DNA of 9,574 nucleotides from Planctomycetota bacterium (GCA_027011425.1 JALUZX010000338.1:1-9574); one strand, 5' to 3'; shown: positions 1 through 6,558, counted from the first letter of the stretch. Notes: generated by a model from the sequence alone, not told the origin. Program-made: numbers and translations.

Positions 1-145
1 GGTTGGCCCCTTTGCCGCCCCAGGCCCGGCTGAACCTCCCTCCCAGGACGGTCTCCCCCCGCCCGGGGAGCCGGGGCACCTGGAGCACCAGGTCCAGGTT
101 GGCGCTCCCAACGACCACGCATCTCGGCCTTTTCGTCCCAGTCAC
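1..145 (-). CDS. rbsK: Ribokinase (PfkB-family sugar kinase), N-terminal fragment
   Basis: This is the first 48 codons of a cytoplasmic sugar kinase, cut by the left edge of the window. Ribokinase phosphorylates D-ribose at O5 with ATP. The translated fragment shows the ribokinase N-terminal pattern: a hydrophobic strand leading to VGSANLDL (residues 12-19), then VPRLPGRGET (23-32), then GGKGAN (43-48), the glycine-rich sugar-binding segment of the family. The single base left over (C on this strand) is consistent with the Gln that usually follows GGKGAN. The start is a GTG at 145-143, chosen because an AAGGAGG sequence lies 7 bases upstream and the VGSxNxD motif then falls at the usual distance from the N-terminus. 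The only nearby ATG (122-120) is out of frame. The gene is divergent from the PepF-like gene. Another PfkB sugar kinase is possible, but GGKGAN favours ribokinase. The rest of the gene, including the C-terminal ATP-binding motif, lies outside. Confidence 0.85.
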   Translation of the reverse strand, partial: MTGTKRPRCVVVGSANLDLVLQVPRLPGRGETVLGGRFSRAWGGKGAN

Positions 146-152
146 GGCCCAG

Positions 153-159
153 CCTCCTT
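153..159 (-). promoter_or_regulatory. Ribosome binding site of the ribokinase gene
   Basis: AAGGAGG on the minus strand, a near-perfect Shine-Dalgarno match, 7 bases before the GTG at 145. It decides the start, because the gene has no in-frame ATG nearby. Confidence 0.8.
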
Positions 160-203
160 TTGGGGGAATCTTCTCCTTGAAGGGAGAAGGGGTGAAGGGT
201 GGA

Positions 204-231
204 ATCCTATTTCTCCCGGGAAAAGTGTCCC
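204..231 (-). promoter_or_regulatory. Possible sigma-70-type promoter for the ribokinase gene
   Basis: On the minus strand, GGGACA (231-226; 4 of 6 matches to TTGACA) is followed after 16 bases by TAGGAT (209-204; 4 of 6 matches to TATAAT). It would give a leader of roughly 50 bases before the GTG. The match is only moderate. It is listed because it is the best candidate in this divergent spacer and because its -35 box overlaps the dyad at 227-239. Confidence 0.25.
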
Positions 232-239
232 GGCGGGAC
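227..239. promoter_or_regulatory. 13-bp dyad GTCCCG-G-CGGGAC, operator candidate
   Basis: Two perfect 6-base inverted arms flank one central base in the spacer between the divergent ribokinase and PepF-like genes, ending 34 bases before the PepF-like start codon. The one-base centre makes it a poor RNA hairpin but a suitable shape for a dimeric DNA-binding regulator. It overlaps the -35 box of the possible ribokinase promoter. In G+C-rich DNA such dyads also arise by chance, so binding is inferred from position only. Confidence 0.3.
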
Positions 240-257
240 TCTCCGGACCCATTCACC

Positions 258-264
258 AGGGAGG
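258..264 (+). promoter_or_regulatory. Ribosome binding site of the PepF-like gene
   Basis: AGGGAGG, 9 bases before the ATG at 274. It supports this start over the open-frame extension back to 199, which lacks a comparable site and would bury the lipoprotein signal peptide inside the protein. Confidence 0.75.
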
Positions 265-273
265 CGAACGATC

Positions 274-2247
274 ATGGCTCTTGGAAACATTCGGCGCGCG
301 GCCTTTTGGGGGCTTCTCCTCTTGGGACTTCTCTCCTGCTCGAGCACCCCGGAAGGAGCCGGAAACGAGGAGGCGATGGAAAGAGGCGGACACTTGAAGA
401 GCGAAGGCGGGCAAACGACGGAGGTCAAGGACAGGTCCCGGATCCCCGAGGCCTACAAGTGGCGCCTGGAGGATATCTTCCCCTCGGAATCCGACTGGGA
501 GAAGACCTACGAAGACCTGAAGAAGGCCATCCCCACGATCCGCCAATGGGAGGGGAAACTCTGCGACTCCGCCGAGACCCTCAAGATGGTCCTGGACAAG
601 GTGGACACGCTGTCCGAGACCTTCGAGAAACTCTACTCCTACGCCTCCCTCAAGAGCGACCTGGACACCCGGGACAACCATGCCAGGGCCCTGGTCCAGA
701 AGATGCGCGCCCTGGCCGTCCAGTTCGGCGAGGCCACGTCCTGGATCCAGCCCGAGATTCTCGCCCAACCGGAACAGGACCTGGAGACCCTCCGCTTCAA
801 CCCGATCCTCAAGACCTACCAGCACGAATTGGACAACCTCTTCCGGTTGAAGAAGCACATCCTGGACCGCAAGACCGAACAGCTCCTGGCCCAGGCGGGA
901 ATGGTGCTGGGGGCGCCGGGGAACATCTACAACACATTCAACGACGCCGAGTTCCCCAATCCAAAGGTAACTCTCCACGACGGGACCGTGGTGGAGCTGA
1001 CCAAGCCAAACTACGTGAAATACCGGGCCTCCACCAACAGGGATGACCGCAGGAAGGTCTTCGAGGCCTTCTGGGGGGCCTACCAGTCCTTCAAGAACAC
1101 CCTGGCCGCCACCTACGCGGCAAGACTCCAGGGGGACGACTTCATCCGGAAGGCCCGCAAGTACGATTCCTGCCTGGAGGCGGCCCTCTACCCCAAGAAT
1201 CTCCCCGTCAAGCTCTACGAAAACCTGATCCAGCGCATTCACGAGGAGCTTCCCACTTTCCACCGCTACCTGAAACTCCGCAAGGAACTCCTGGGCGTGG
1301 ACACCCTGCACTACTACGACATCTACGCGCCCATCATCAAGCCCACCCGCCTCAAGTACACCTTCCCCCAGGCCAAGAAACTCGTCCTGGAAGCCGTGAA
1401 GCCCCTGGGCGACAAGTATGAATCGGTCCTGCAGAAGGCCCTCTCCAAGGACGCCCGCTGGGTAGACGTCTTCCCCACCAGGGCCAAGAGAAGCGGGGCG
1501 TATTCGGCCGGCATCTACGGCGTCCACCCCTTCGTCCTCCTCAACTTCACGGGCAACCTGGACTCGGTGAGCACCCTGGCCCACGAGCTTGGACACTCCA
1601 TGCACAGCTACCTCTCCAGCCACGCCCAGCCCCACGCCACGGCGGACTACGCCATCTTCGTGGCCGAGGTGGCCTCCACCTTCAACGAGTCCCTTCTTAC
1701 CCACCTTCTCCTCCAGAAGGCCCAGACGGACAGGGAAAAGCTCTACATCCTGGGCGAGTGGATGGACAACTACCGCCAAACCGTATTCCGCCAGGCCATG
1801 TTCGCCGAGTTCGAGTGGCGGGCCCACCAGATGGTGGAAAGGGGCGAACCCGTCACCGCCGACGCCCTGAACGCCCTCTACCTCAAGCTGCTCCGCCTCT
1901 ACCACGGCCACGCCGAGGGGGTCATGGACATCGAACCCCTCTACTCGGTGGAGTGGGCCTACATCCCCCACTTCTACAGGAGCTTCTATGTCTTCACCTA
2001 CGTGACGGGCCTCATCTCCTCGACGGCCCTCTCCGAGAAGGTCCTCAAGGAGGGGGAGCCCGCCCGCAAGGCCTACCTGAGCGCCCTCGCCATGGGCGGA
2101 AGCCGGTATCCCCTGGAGATCCTCCAGAGCGCCGGCGCCGACCTCCTCACCCCGGAGCCCTACCGGATCGCCAACGGCGTATTCGAGCGAAGGCTGAAGA
2201 TGGCCGAGGAGATCGTGAAACGCATGAAGGCCAAGGGCGAACTCTGA
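274..2247 (+). CDS. pepF: Exported oligoendopeptidase F-like lipoprotein (M3 metallopeptidase)
   Basis: This is a 657-residue zinc peptidase of family M3B, which cleaves short peptides internally. Residues 1-21 form a bacterial lipoprotein signal: a positive start (R7, R8), a hydrophobic run, then the lipobox LLSC with Cys22 as the lipidated residue. A low-complexity linker of about 35 residues follows, and the PepF fold starts near WRLEDIF (63-69). The catalytic motif is HELGH (437-441), with zinc ligands His437 and His441, general base Glu438, and a third ligand Glu465 in FVAEVAST, 28 residues after the first His, close to the spacing in thimet oligopeptidase. The C-terminal segment with His566, Tyr572 and Tyr576 (IPHFYRSFYVFTY) matches the substrate-binding region of the family. 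Length is slightly above typical PepF (about 600) because of the signal and linker. Most characterised PepF enzymes are cytoplasmic, so the lipid anchor is the odd feature; Ser at +2 suggests release from the inner membrane if a Lol system exists. It heads the plus-strand gene string. Confidence 0.92.
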   Translation: MALGNIRRAAFWGLLLLGLLSCSSTPEGAGNEEAMERGGHLKSEGGQTTEVKDRSRIPEAYKWRLEDIFPSESDWEKTYEDLKKAIPTIRQWEGKLCDSAETLKMVLDKVDTLSETFEKLYSYASLKSDLDTRDNHARALVQKMRALAVQFGEATSWIQPEILAQPEQDLETLRFNPILKTYQHELDNLFRLKKHILDRKTEQLLAQAGMVLGAPGNIYNTFNDAEFPNPKVTLHDGTVVELTKPNYVKYRASTNRDDRRKVFEAFWGAYQSFKNTLAATYAARLQGDDFIRKARKYDSCLEAALYPKNLPVKLYENLIQRIHEELPTFHRYLKLRKELLGVDTLHYYDIYAPIIKPTRLKYTFPQAKKLVLEAVKPLGDKYESVLQKALSKDARWVDVFPTRAKRSGAYSAGIYGVHPFVLLNFTGNLDSVSTLAHELGHSMHSYLSSHAQPHATADYAIFVAEVASTFNESLLTHLLLQKAQTDREKLYILGEWMDNYRQTVFRQAMFAEFEWRAHQMVERGEPVTADALNALYLKLLRLYHGHAEGVMDIEPLYSVEWAYIPHFYRSFYVFTYVTGLISSTALSEKVLKEGEPARKAYLSALAMGGSRYPLEILQSAGADLLTPEPYRIANGVFERRLKMAEEIVKRMKAKGEL

Positions 2248-2261
2248 TCCGGATTTCCCAC

Positions 2262-2285
2262 CCGGCCGGGGTCTTCCCCGGCCGG
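2262..2285 (+). other. Perfect 10-bp GC hairpin between the PepF-like and macrodomain genes
   Basis: CCGGCCGGGG (2262-2271) and CCCCGGCCGG (2276-2285) are exact inverted repeats around the loop TCTT. All ten pairs are G-C. The hairpin starts 15 bases after the PepF-like stop codon. No T-run follows, so it is not a classical intrinsic terminator. Its 3' arm ends on the first two bases of the macrodomain gene's Shine-Dalgarno sequence (2284-2290). Possible roles are a partial or Rho-assisted terminator, an RNA-stability element protecting the upstream message, or a structure that lowers translation initiation of the macrodomain gene. Confidence 0.6.
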
Positions 2286-2290
2286 AGGAG
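2284..2290 (+). promoter_or_regulatory. Ribosome binding site of the macrodomain gene
   Basis: GGAGGAG, 9 bases before the ATG at 2300. Its first two bases are the closing bases of the hairpin at 2262-2285, so access by the ribosome may depend on that structure. Confidence 0.75.
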
Positions 2291-2299
2291 AGCGCGGCC

Positions 2300-2866
2300 A
2301 TGCCGGGAAAACCCCTTTCGGTAAAGGTGGGAGACACGCTCCTCGAGATCGTGGAGGGCGACATCACCCGCCAGGAGGTGGACGCCATCGTCAACGCCGC
2401 CAACCGGACCCTGCTGGGAGGCGGAGGCGTGGACGGCGCCATTCACAGGGCGGGCGGTCCGGCCGTCCTGGAAGAATGCCGCCTCCTGGGCGGGTGCGAG
2501 ACGGGAGACGCCAAGGCCACCACGGCGGGGCGCATGAAGGCCGAGAGGGTGATCCACACGGTGGGCCCCGTCTGGCGGGGCGGAGACAAGGGCGAGGCCC
2601 GGCTCCTGGAATCCTGCCACCGCCGTTGCCTGGAGATCGCCCGCCGGGAAGGCCTTCGGAGCGTCGCCTTTCCCGCCGTCTCCACCGGCGTATACGGATA
2701 CCCCATGAAAGAAGCCGCCCGGGTCGCCCTTTCGACGGTCCTGGACGAGATCGGGAAGCACCCGGGAACCCTGGACCTGGTCCGGTTCGTCCTCTTCGGC
2801 GAAGAGGCATTCCGGACCTGGAAAGAAACACTCGAAGAAATCGAAGGAAAGAAAAAGACTCCATGA
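2300..2866 (+). CDS. MacroD/YmdB-type macrodomain protein (ADP-ribosyl/O-acetyl-ADP-ribose hydrolase)
   Basis: A 188-residue stand-alone macrodomain, the usual length for this cytoplasmic family. Members hydrolyse O-acetyl-ADP-ribose and remove mono-ADP-ribose from acidic residues of proteins. Visible motifs are EGDIT (19-23), which holds the adenine-contacting Asp21; VNAAN (31-35); GGGGVDGAIHRAGG (40-53); and STGVYGYP (128-135), which wraps the diphosphate. Asn35 and Asp45 have the same 10-residue spacing as the active-site Asn25/Asp35 pair of E. coli YmdB, so the enzyme is probably active. The last residues (GKKKTP) form a basic tail. The gene starts 52 bases after the PepF-like stop with a strong ribosome binding site, and its TGA overlaps the ATG of the next gene (ATGA), a sign of translational coupling. 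No ADP-ribosyltransferase toxin or sirtuin is visible nearby, so this is probably the general metabolite or protein de-ADP-ribosylating enzyme. Confidence 0.93.
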   Translation: MPGKPLSVKVGDTLLEIVEGDITRQEVDAIVNAANRTLLGGGGVDGAIHRAGGPAVLEECRLLGGCETGDAKATTAGRMKAERVIHTVGPVWRGGDKGEARLLESCHRRCLEIARREGLRSVAFPAVSTGVYGYPMKEAARVALSTVLDEIGKHPGTLDLVRFVLFGEEAFRTWKETLEEIEGKKKTP

Positions 2867-3513
2867 AGAAGAACGCGCCCAAAAAGAGGACGGACGCGCC
2901 CGAAGGCGGAAAGAAACAGATCCCGGCCTGGCCTTACGCGATCACCGAGGTCTTCCGACACCTGAGCACCCTTTCGGTCGACCTGGACCAATACGAAGTG
3001 GAAGTGGAATCCACCCACCCCCTGGAGGGACTCCCCTACGGCTCCCTCTCCCGGTCCCTGTCCAGGACCTTGGACATCGACGAGCATCCCGGGATCAGGA
3101 GGGCCGTGGATGCCCTGGTGCGGGAAGTCAAAAAAGTCCTGCTCCAGGGCGACCCCGATTACAAGCCCGACCGGTGCGACCGGTGCGTGCACTCCGATTG
3201 TTGTTCCTTCGGAAGGATCTTCCTCACCCGCCGGGAGGCCGAGAGAATCCTGGACTTCCTCGGGAAACCGGCCTCCGCCTTATCCCGCTATTTCGAGGAG
3301 GAGAAGGACCTGACGGGGAGCTACGATCTCGTCTTCCGCCACACCGGCGGCCGCTGCGTCTTTCTCAAGAAAAGGAAGGGCGTCATGCGGTGCTCGATCT
3401 ATCCCGTCCGCCCCCGGGTCTGCCGCGAATTCGACGCCGCTTCCTGCGACGACTGGAGTGAAATGCTTCCCGCCAGAAAAGGCGGAAAACCCGTAAAGAA
3501 CGAAAAACTGTAG
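2863..3513 (+). CDS. YkgJ-family cysteine-cluster protein with N-terminal extension
   Basis: A 216-residue soluble protein of the YkgJ family, described as zinc- or iron-chelating; the biochemical role is unknown. Cysteines follow the family pattern: CxxCxxxxCC at 105, 108, 113 and 114, then Cys165, Cys177, Cys187 and Cys195, with the signature segment CSIYPVRPRVCREF (177-190). That makes eight cysteines, enough for a metal or Fe-S site. About 100 residues precede the first cysteine, longer than in minimal members: a lysine-rich stretch (1-20), then a mostly charged region with PYGSLSRSLSRTLDIDEHPG. The ATG at 2863 overlaps the macrodomain TGA by 4 bases. The nearest purine-rich site (AAGGA, 2844-2848) is 14 bases away, so initiation probably relies on coupling to the upstream gene. 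An open frame continues upstream inside the macrodomain gene, but its residues there look like shadow translation. No signal peptide is visible. Confidence 0.85.
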   Translation: MKKNAPKKRTDAPEGGKKQIPAWPYAITEVFRHLSTLSVDLDQYEVEVESTHPLEGLPYGSLSRSLSRTLDIDEHPGIRRAVDALVREVKKVLLQGDPDYKPDRCDRCVHSDCCSFGRIFLTRREAERILDFLGKPASALSRYFEEEKDLTGSYDLVFRHTGGRCVFLKKRKGVMRCSIYPVRPRVCREFDAASCDDWSEMLPARKGGKPVKNEKL

Positions 3514-3548
3514 AACCCCCCGAGGCCGCCCGACTTGGAGCCGACCCC

Positions 3549-6425
3549 ATGAAAGCCCACCTTCCCTTCTCCCTGTCCCTGCTCTCCCTGCTCGTCTCCC
3601 CCGCTCCCGCCCAGGGGACCCGACCCTGGGCCGTGATCGAGGCCGGAACCGGGGTGTCCCGCCGCCTGGACCACGAAGGCCGCACCACCGCCATCCTTGC
3701 GGGGGACCGGGTCTTCCCCGTGGAGGACCAAGGCTTCCGGATCCTCCTGGAGGGAGGGGAAAAGGCCCTCACTCCCTCGGAGATGGTCCCCTCGGGCAAG
3801 AACCCCGGCCTGGAAGGAAAGGAACTGGTCTTCTCCTTCCAAGGCAAGGGCGGCCTGGCGCCCCTGGGCGTCCGGGTGATCCTCTCCTCGCCGGGACGTG
3901 GAGTTCCTCTCTTCCGGAAGACCCTGGAACTCTCATGGAAGGGCTCTTCCCGGGCGCCCCTCGTGAAGGCCGTCGAGGTGGAGCGCCTCCGTTTCACCGG
4001 CCCCGGCGGAAGGCCCCTGGAACTCTCCCGGGGAAGGGAGGAGACCGGAGGGCCCCGGCGGGGGACGGGAATCCCCCTTTTCGCCGGGAAGACCTTCTTC
4101 CTCGGCCTGGAACACCCGGCGGGCTGGAACCTCCGCGAACCGGAAGGGCTGGCGGTCCTCCGCCATCACCCCGAGAAGCGCCCTCCCTTCACCACCTTCA
4201 CGGCCGTCCTGGGCGTCTCTCCCCGGGGGACCCCCCACAGGGCCTTCCGGGCCTACCTGGACGGCTTCCGCCGCAGGCCTCCCATCCCCTTCCCCCACTA
4301 CAACTCCTGGTACGACATGGAGAGCACCCTTTCGGCCAAGGGGATCCTGGAATCGGCCCGGGGGTTCAAGGAAGCGAAGATCCCCATTGTCTCCATGGCG
4401 GTGGACGACATCTGGCAGGACAGGAAATCCATCTGGCGGGCCCGGAAGGACACCTTCCCCGGGGGACTCCTGGCCTTGAGCAGGAACCTGGAGAAGCTCG
4501 GATTCCGCCTCGGGCTCTGGATGCCGCTTTGCGGGTTCCACCTGGACACCGATTGGGGGGCGGCCCGGGGCTATGAAAAAGCGCCGGAGGGCAAATATTA
4601 CCTCTTGAGCGGGCCCAAGTACCGGGCCGCCTTGAAAGCCAGGATCCGGCACTTCATCCGGGATTGCCGGGTGGACTACTTCAAGATGGACTTCAACTTC
4701 CAGCTCATCCGCCCCAAGACGCCCGCCGCCTTCGAGAGGGGAGTGAACGAAACCCTCTCCCTCCTGGAATACATGGCCTCCCTGGATCCCAAGGTCTTCC
4801 TCAACGTGACATCCTTCGTCCATCTCTCCCCCTGGTGGCTCAAGTGGGCCGACTTCTGCTGGCTCGGCGGATCGGATGTGGGCTACGACTCCCAGGTCCC
4901 GGCGATCCGGGGAAGGGACCGGGCCATGACCTACAGGGACCAGCGGGTCTACAAGAACATCCTCCACAACTGTCCCGACTTCCCCTTGAACGCCCTCATG
5001 TTCCACGGAATCACCCACGGAAGGCTCTGCCTGCCCGGCGGCCCCGACGAGCCTCCCGGCTCCTTCCTGGACGCCTGCGTCCTCTTCCTCGGGAGGGGCT
5101 GTATGCTCCAGGAAGTCTACGTCACGCCTTCCACCATGACCGGACCCCTCTGGGCCGATCTCAGGGAGTCCCTGGAATGGTCGGCCCGCCAGAAGGACAT
5201 CCTGGCCCAGGCCCAGGCCTTCGGGGGAGAACCGGCGAAGGGGGAGGTGCTGGGATACCGGGCGGCCAGGGGCGGCGAGGCGGTGCTCACCCTTCGCAAC
5301 CCCGCCTTGGAAACCAAGAAAGTGGAAATCCCCTTGCGGGACCTCTACGTCCTCACCGGGACCCCGCCGGCCCAGGCATCCCCCGCCCTTATCTATCCCA
5401 GGCGCAGGCGCCTTCCCGTCCTGGACGGAAAGGGGAGCCTTCGCTTCACCCTGGGGGCCCACGAGACCCTGGTGGCCCGGATCTGGCCCGAGGGGAAACG
5501 GCCCGCCCTGGTGGAGAACTGGCCGGAGGAGGTCGATCCACCCCCGGCCTGCCGGATCCTTTCGCGGAAGGACCTGCCCGGCGGGGGAACGGAAATCCAG
5601 GTCCTTCCCGCGCCGGGCTGCGCCTCCTCCCTGGTGGCGGCGCAGAGAACCCGCCGGGGGGGAAGGAGGGCTCCCTTGATCCGGGTGGCCGGAAAAAAGG
5701 TGAAGCCCCGGTACGTGGGAAAGAGGAGCGCCTGGTGGACCGGCGTGGTCGACCTTCCTCCGGGCGGCCCCGTTCGGGTCCGGCTGGAGCCGGGGCTCCC
5801 TCCCATGGGGGGGAAGGGAGAGATCCGGGTCTACCTGCTCAGCTCCCGGAAGGAGTCCTCTCCGCCCCTGCCGGGGACGAAGAAGGGTTCCGATTACGGC
5901 CCGGTCCTTCCCGGGGCGGGCCCCTTCCCGCCCGTTCTCGACCGGCCCGAGCGGATCCGGGGAATCCTCGGGTGGAAGGGGACTTTTTCCTCCCCCGGGC
6001 CGGCCCGGTCCTGGCCGAGGAGAATCCCTAGAGATCCATCCTCCGTAAAGGCTCTCTACCTGGCCCTGGACATCTTCGGTTCCAACCCGGGCCTCAAGAA
6101 AGAGGTCCTGGTGGGAGGAAAGGCAGCCGCCCTTCTTCCCGCCAACCAGGGGAAACTGGACGCATGGGATCCCTGTCTCGTACCCCTTCCTTCGGAACTC
6201 CTGGAGAAGGCCCTGGCCGGGGGCCTGGAGGTCCGGGTCAAGAACAACTCGGGGGACTACTTCAAGCTCCGCAATCCCCGGCTCGCCGTCCGGCTGAAAG
6301 GGGGCAGTCTCGTCCTCGGCCCGCCGGCCCGGGGGGTCTGGACGGGAGTGAAGAAGTGGGCCTTCTTCGAGGGAAAGCCCTTCCGGAACCATCTTTCCCC
6401 CTCCTGGCGCCTCACCCTTCCGTAA
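3549..6425 (+). CDS. Secreted clan GH-D (GH36-like) glycoside hydrolase
   Basis: A 958-residue exported enzyme probably acting on alpha-linked sugars, alpha-galactosides being the best guess. Residues 1-21 are a signal peptide (basic start, LSLLSLLVS core, APA before the cut). Order: N-terminal beta-sandwich (about 22-240), (beta/alpha)8 barrel (about 245-550), beta domain (about 566-645), then roughly 300 residues ending in a strand-rich module (about 835-958) that could bind carbohydrate. The barrel carries clan marks: NSWYD (252-256), DDIWQ (286-290, compare DDGW), LGFRLGLWMP, and YFKMDFNF (377-384), placing Asp381 as nucleophile. Asp443 in GGSDVGYD (440-447), 62 residues on, is the best acid/base candidate, close to the spacing in GH36 alpha-galactosidases. 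The usual GH36 CSxGGGR segment is not recognisable. Start is the ATG at 3549 with GGAG 8 bases upstream, 35 bases after the YkgJ-like stop. Family assignment beyond clan GH-D and the substrate are inferred. Confidence 0.8.
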   Translation: MKAHLPFSLSLLSLLVSPAPAQGTRPWAVIEAGTGVSRRLDHEGRTTAILAGDRVFPVEDQGFRILLEGGEKALTPSEMVPSGKNPGLEGKELVFSFQGKGGLAPLGVRVILSSPGRGVPLFRKTLELSWKGSSRAPLVKAVEVERLRFTGPGGRPLELSRGREETGGPRRGTGIPLFAGKTFFLGLEHPAGWNLREPEGLAVLRHHPEKRPPFTTFTAVLGVSPRGTPHRAFRAYLDGFRRRPPIPFPHYNSWYDMESTLSAKGILESARGFKEAKIPIVSMAVDDIWQDRKSIWRARKDTFPGGLLALSRNLEKLGFRLGLWMPLCGFHLDTDWGAARGYEKAPEGKYYLLSGPKYRAALKARIRHFIRDCRVDYFKMDFNFQLIRPKTPAAFERGVNETLSLLEYMASLDPKVFLNVTSFVHLSPWWLKWADFCWLGGSDVGYDSQVPAIRGRDRAMTYRDQRVYKNILHNCPDFPLNALMFHGITHGRLCLPGGPDEPPGSFLDACVLFLGRGCMLQEVYVTPSTMTGPLWADLRESLEWSARQKDILAQAQAFGGEPAKGEVLGYRAARGGEAVLTLRNPALETKKVEIPLRDLYVLTGTPPAQASPALIYPRRRRLPVLDGKGSLRFTLGAHETLVARIWPEGKRPALVENWPEEVDPPPACRILSRKDLPGGGTEIQVLPAPGCASSLVAAQRTRRGGRRAPLIRVAGKKVKPRYVGKRSAWWTGVVDLPPGGPVRVRLEPGLPPMGGKGEIRVYLLSSRKESSPPLPGTKKGSDYGPVLPGAGPFPPVLDRPERIRGILGWKGTFSSPGPARSWPRRIPRDPSSVKALYLALDIFGSNPGLKKEVLVGGKAAALLPANQGKLDAWDPCLVPLPSELLEKALAGGLEVRVKNNSGDYFKLRNPRLAVRLKGGSLVLGPPARGVWTGVKKWAFFEGKPFRNHLSPSWRLTLP

Positions 6426-6492
6426 GGGACGACGTTGGGGCCGGAGGACCGCCCTTTCCGTGAAAAAACCTTCACCGGCGCTCCGCCCGCCG

Positions 6493-6521
6493 TTGGCTCC
6501 TCTTCCCTCTTTCTTTAAAAT
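6493..6521 (+). promoter_or_regulatory. Sigma-70-type promoter for the TGS GTPase gene
   Basis: TTGGCT (6493-6498; 4 of 6 matches to TTGACA), a 17-base spacer, and TAAAAT (6516-6521; 5 of 6 matches to TATAAT). The AT-rich TTTCTTTAAAAT stretch stands out in G+C-rich surroundings and lies in the 133-base gap after the glycosidase gene. Transcription would start near 6528, about 30 bases before the ATG at 6559. This argues against the longer open frame that begins at the GTG at 6460. Confidence 0.5.
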
Positions 6522-6548
6522 CCAGGGGTCGTTCACCTCCAACCTTCC

Positions 6549-6553
6549 GGAGG
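6549..6553 (+). promoter_or_regulatory. Ribosome binding site of the TGS GTPase gene
   Basis: GGAGG (within GGAGGG, 6549-6554), 5 bases before the ATG at 6559. Together with the promoter-like element just upstream it fixes the start. Confidence 0.7.
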
Positions 6554-6558
6554 GCGCC

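Noticed and set aside
171..188. Inverted repeat TTCTCC/GGAGAA as an operator or hairpin upstream of the PepF-like gene
   Set aside because: The arms are only 6 bases with a 6-base spacer inside a purine-rich tract, and there is no promoter element aligned with it.
177..213. Promoter for the PepF-like gene from TTGAAG (177) and TATTTC (208)
   Set aside because: The spacing is 25 bases, far outside the usual range, and the -10 match is poor. I see no confident plus-strand promoter in this spacer.
3..1046. A 347-codon plus-strand frame from the left edge
   Set aside because: It overlaps the ribokinase start and half of the PepF-like gene in another frame, and its translation is Pro/Gly/Arg-rich shadow sequence.
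253..2442. A 729-codon minus-strand open frame opposite the PepF-like gene
   Set aside because: It mirrors the G/C-rich third positions of a well-supported gene, its translation is low-complexity Gly/Val/Leu/Glu-rich, and no protein motif is visible.
6426..6492. Terminator after the glycosidase gene
   Set aside because: Only a 5-base stem (CGGCG 6476-6480 with CGCCG 6488-6492) without a T-run is present. The six A residues near 6463 on this strand do not follow a hairpin.
6460..6558. N-terminal extension of the TGS GTPase from the GTG at 6460
   Set aside because: There is no Shine-Dalgarno site before 6460, the encoded residues are unlike DRG N-termini, and the stretch contains a better promoter candidate and a GGAGG site serving the ATG at 6559.
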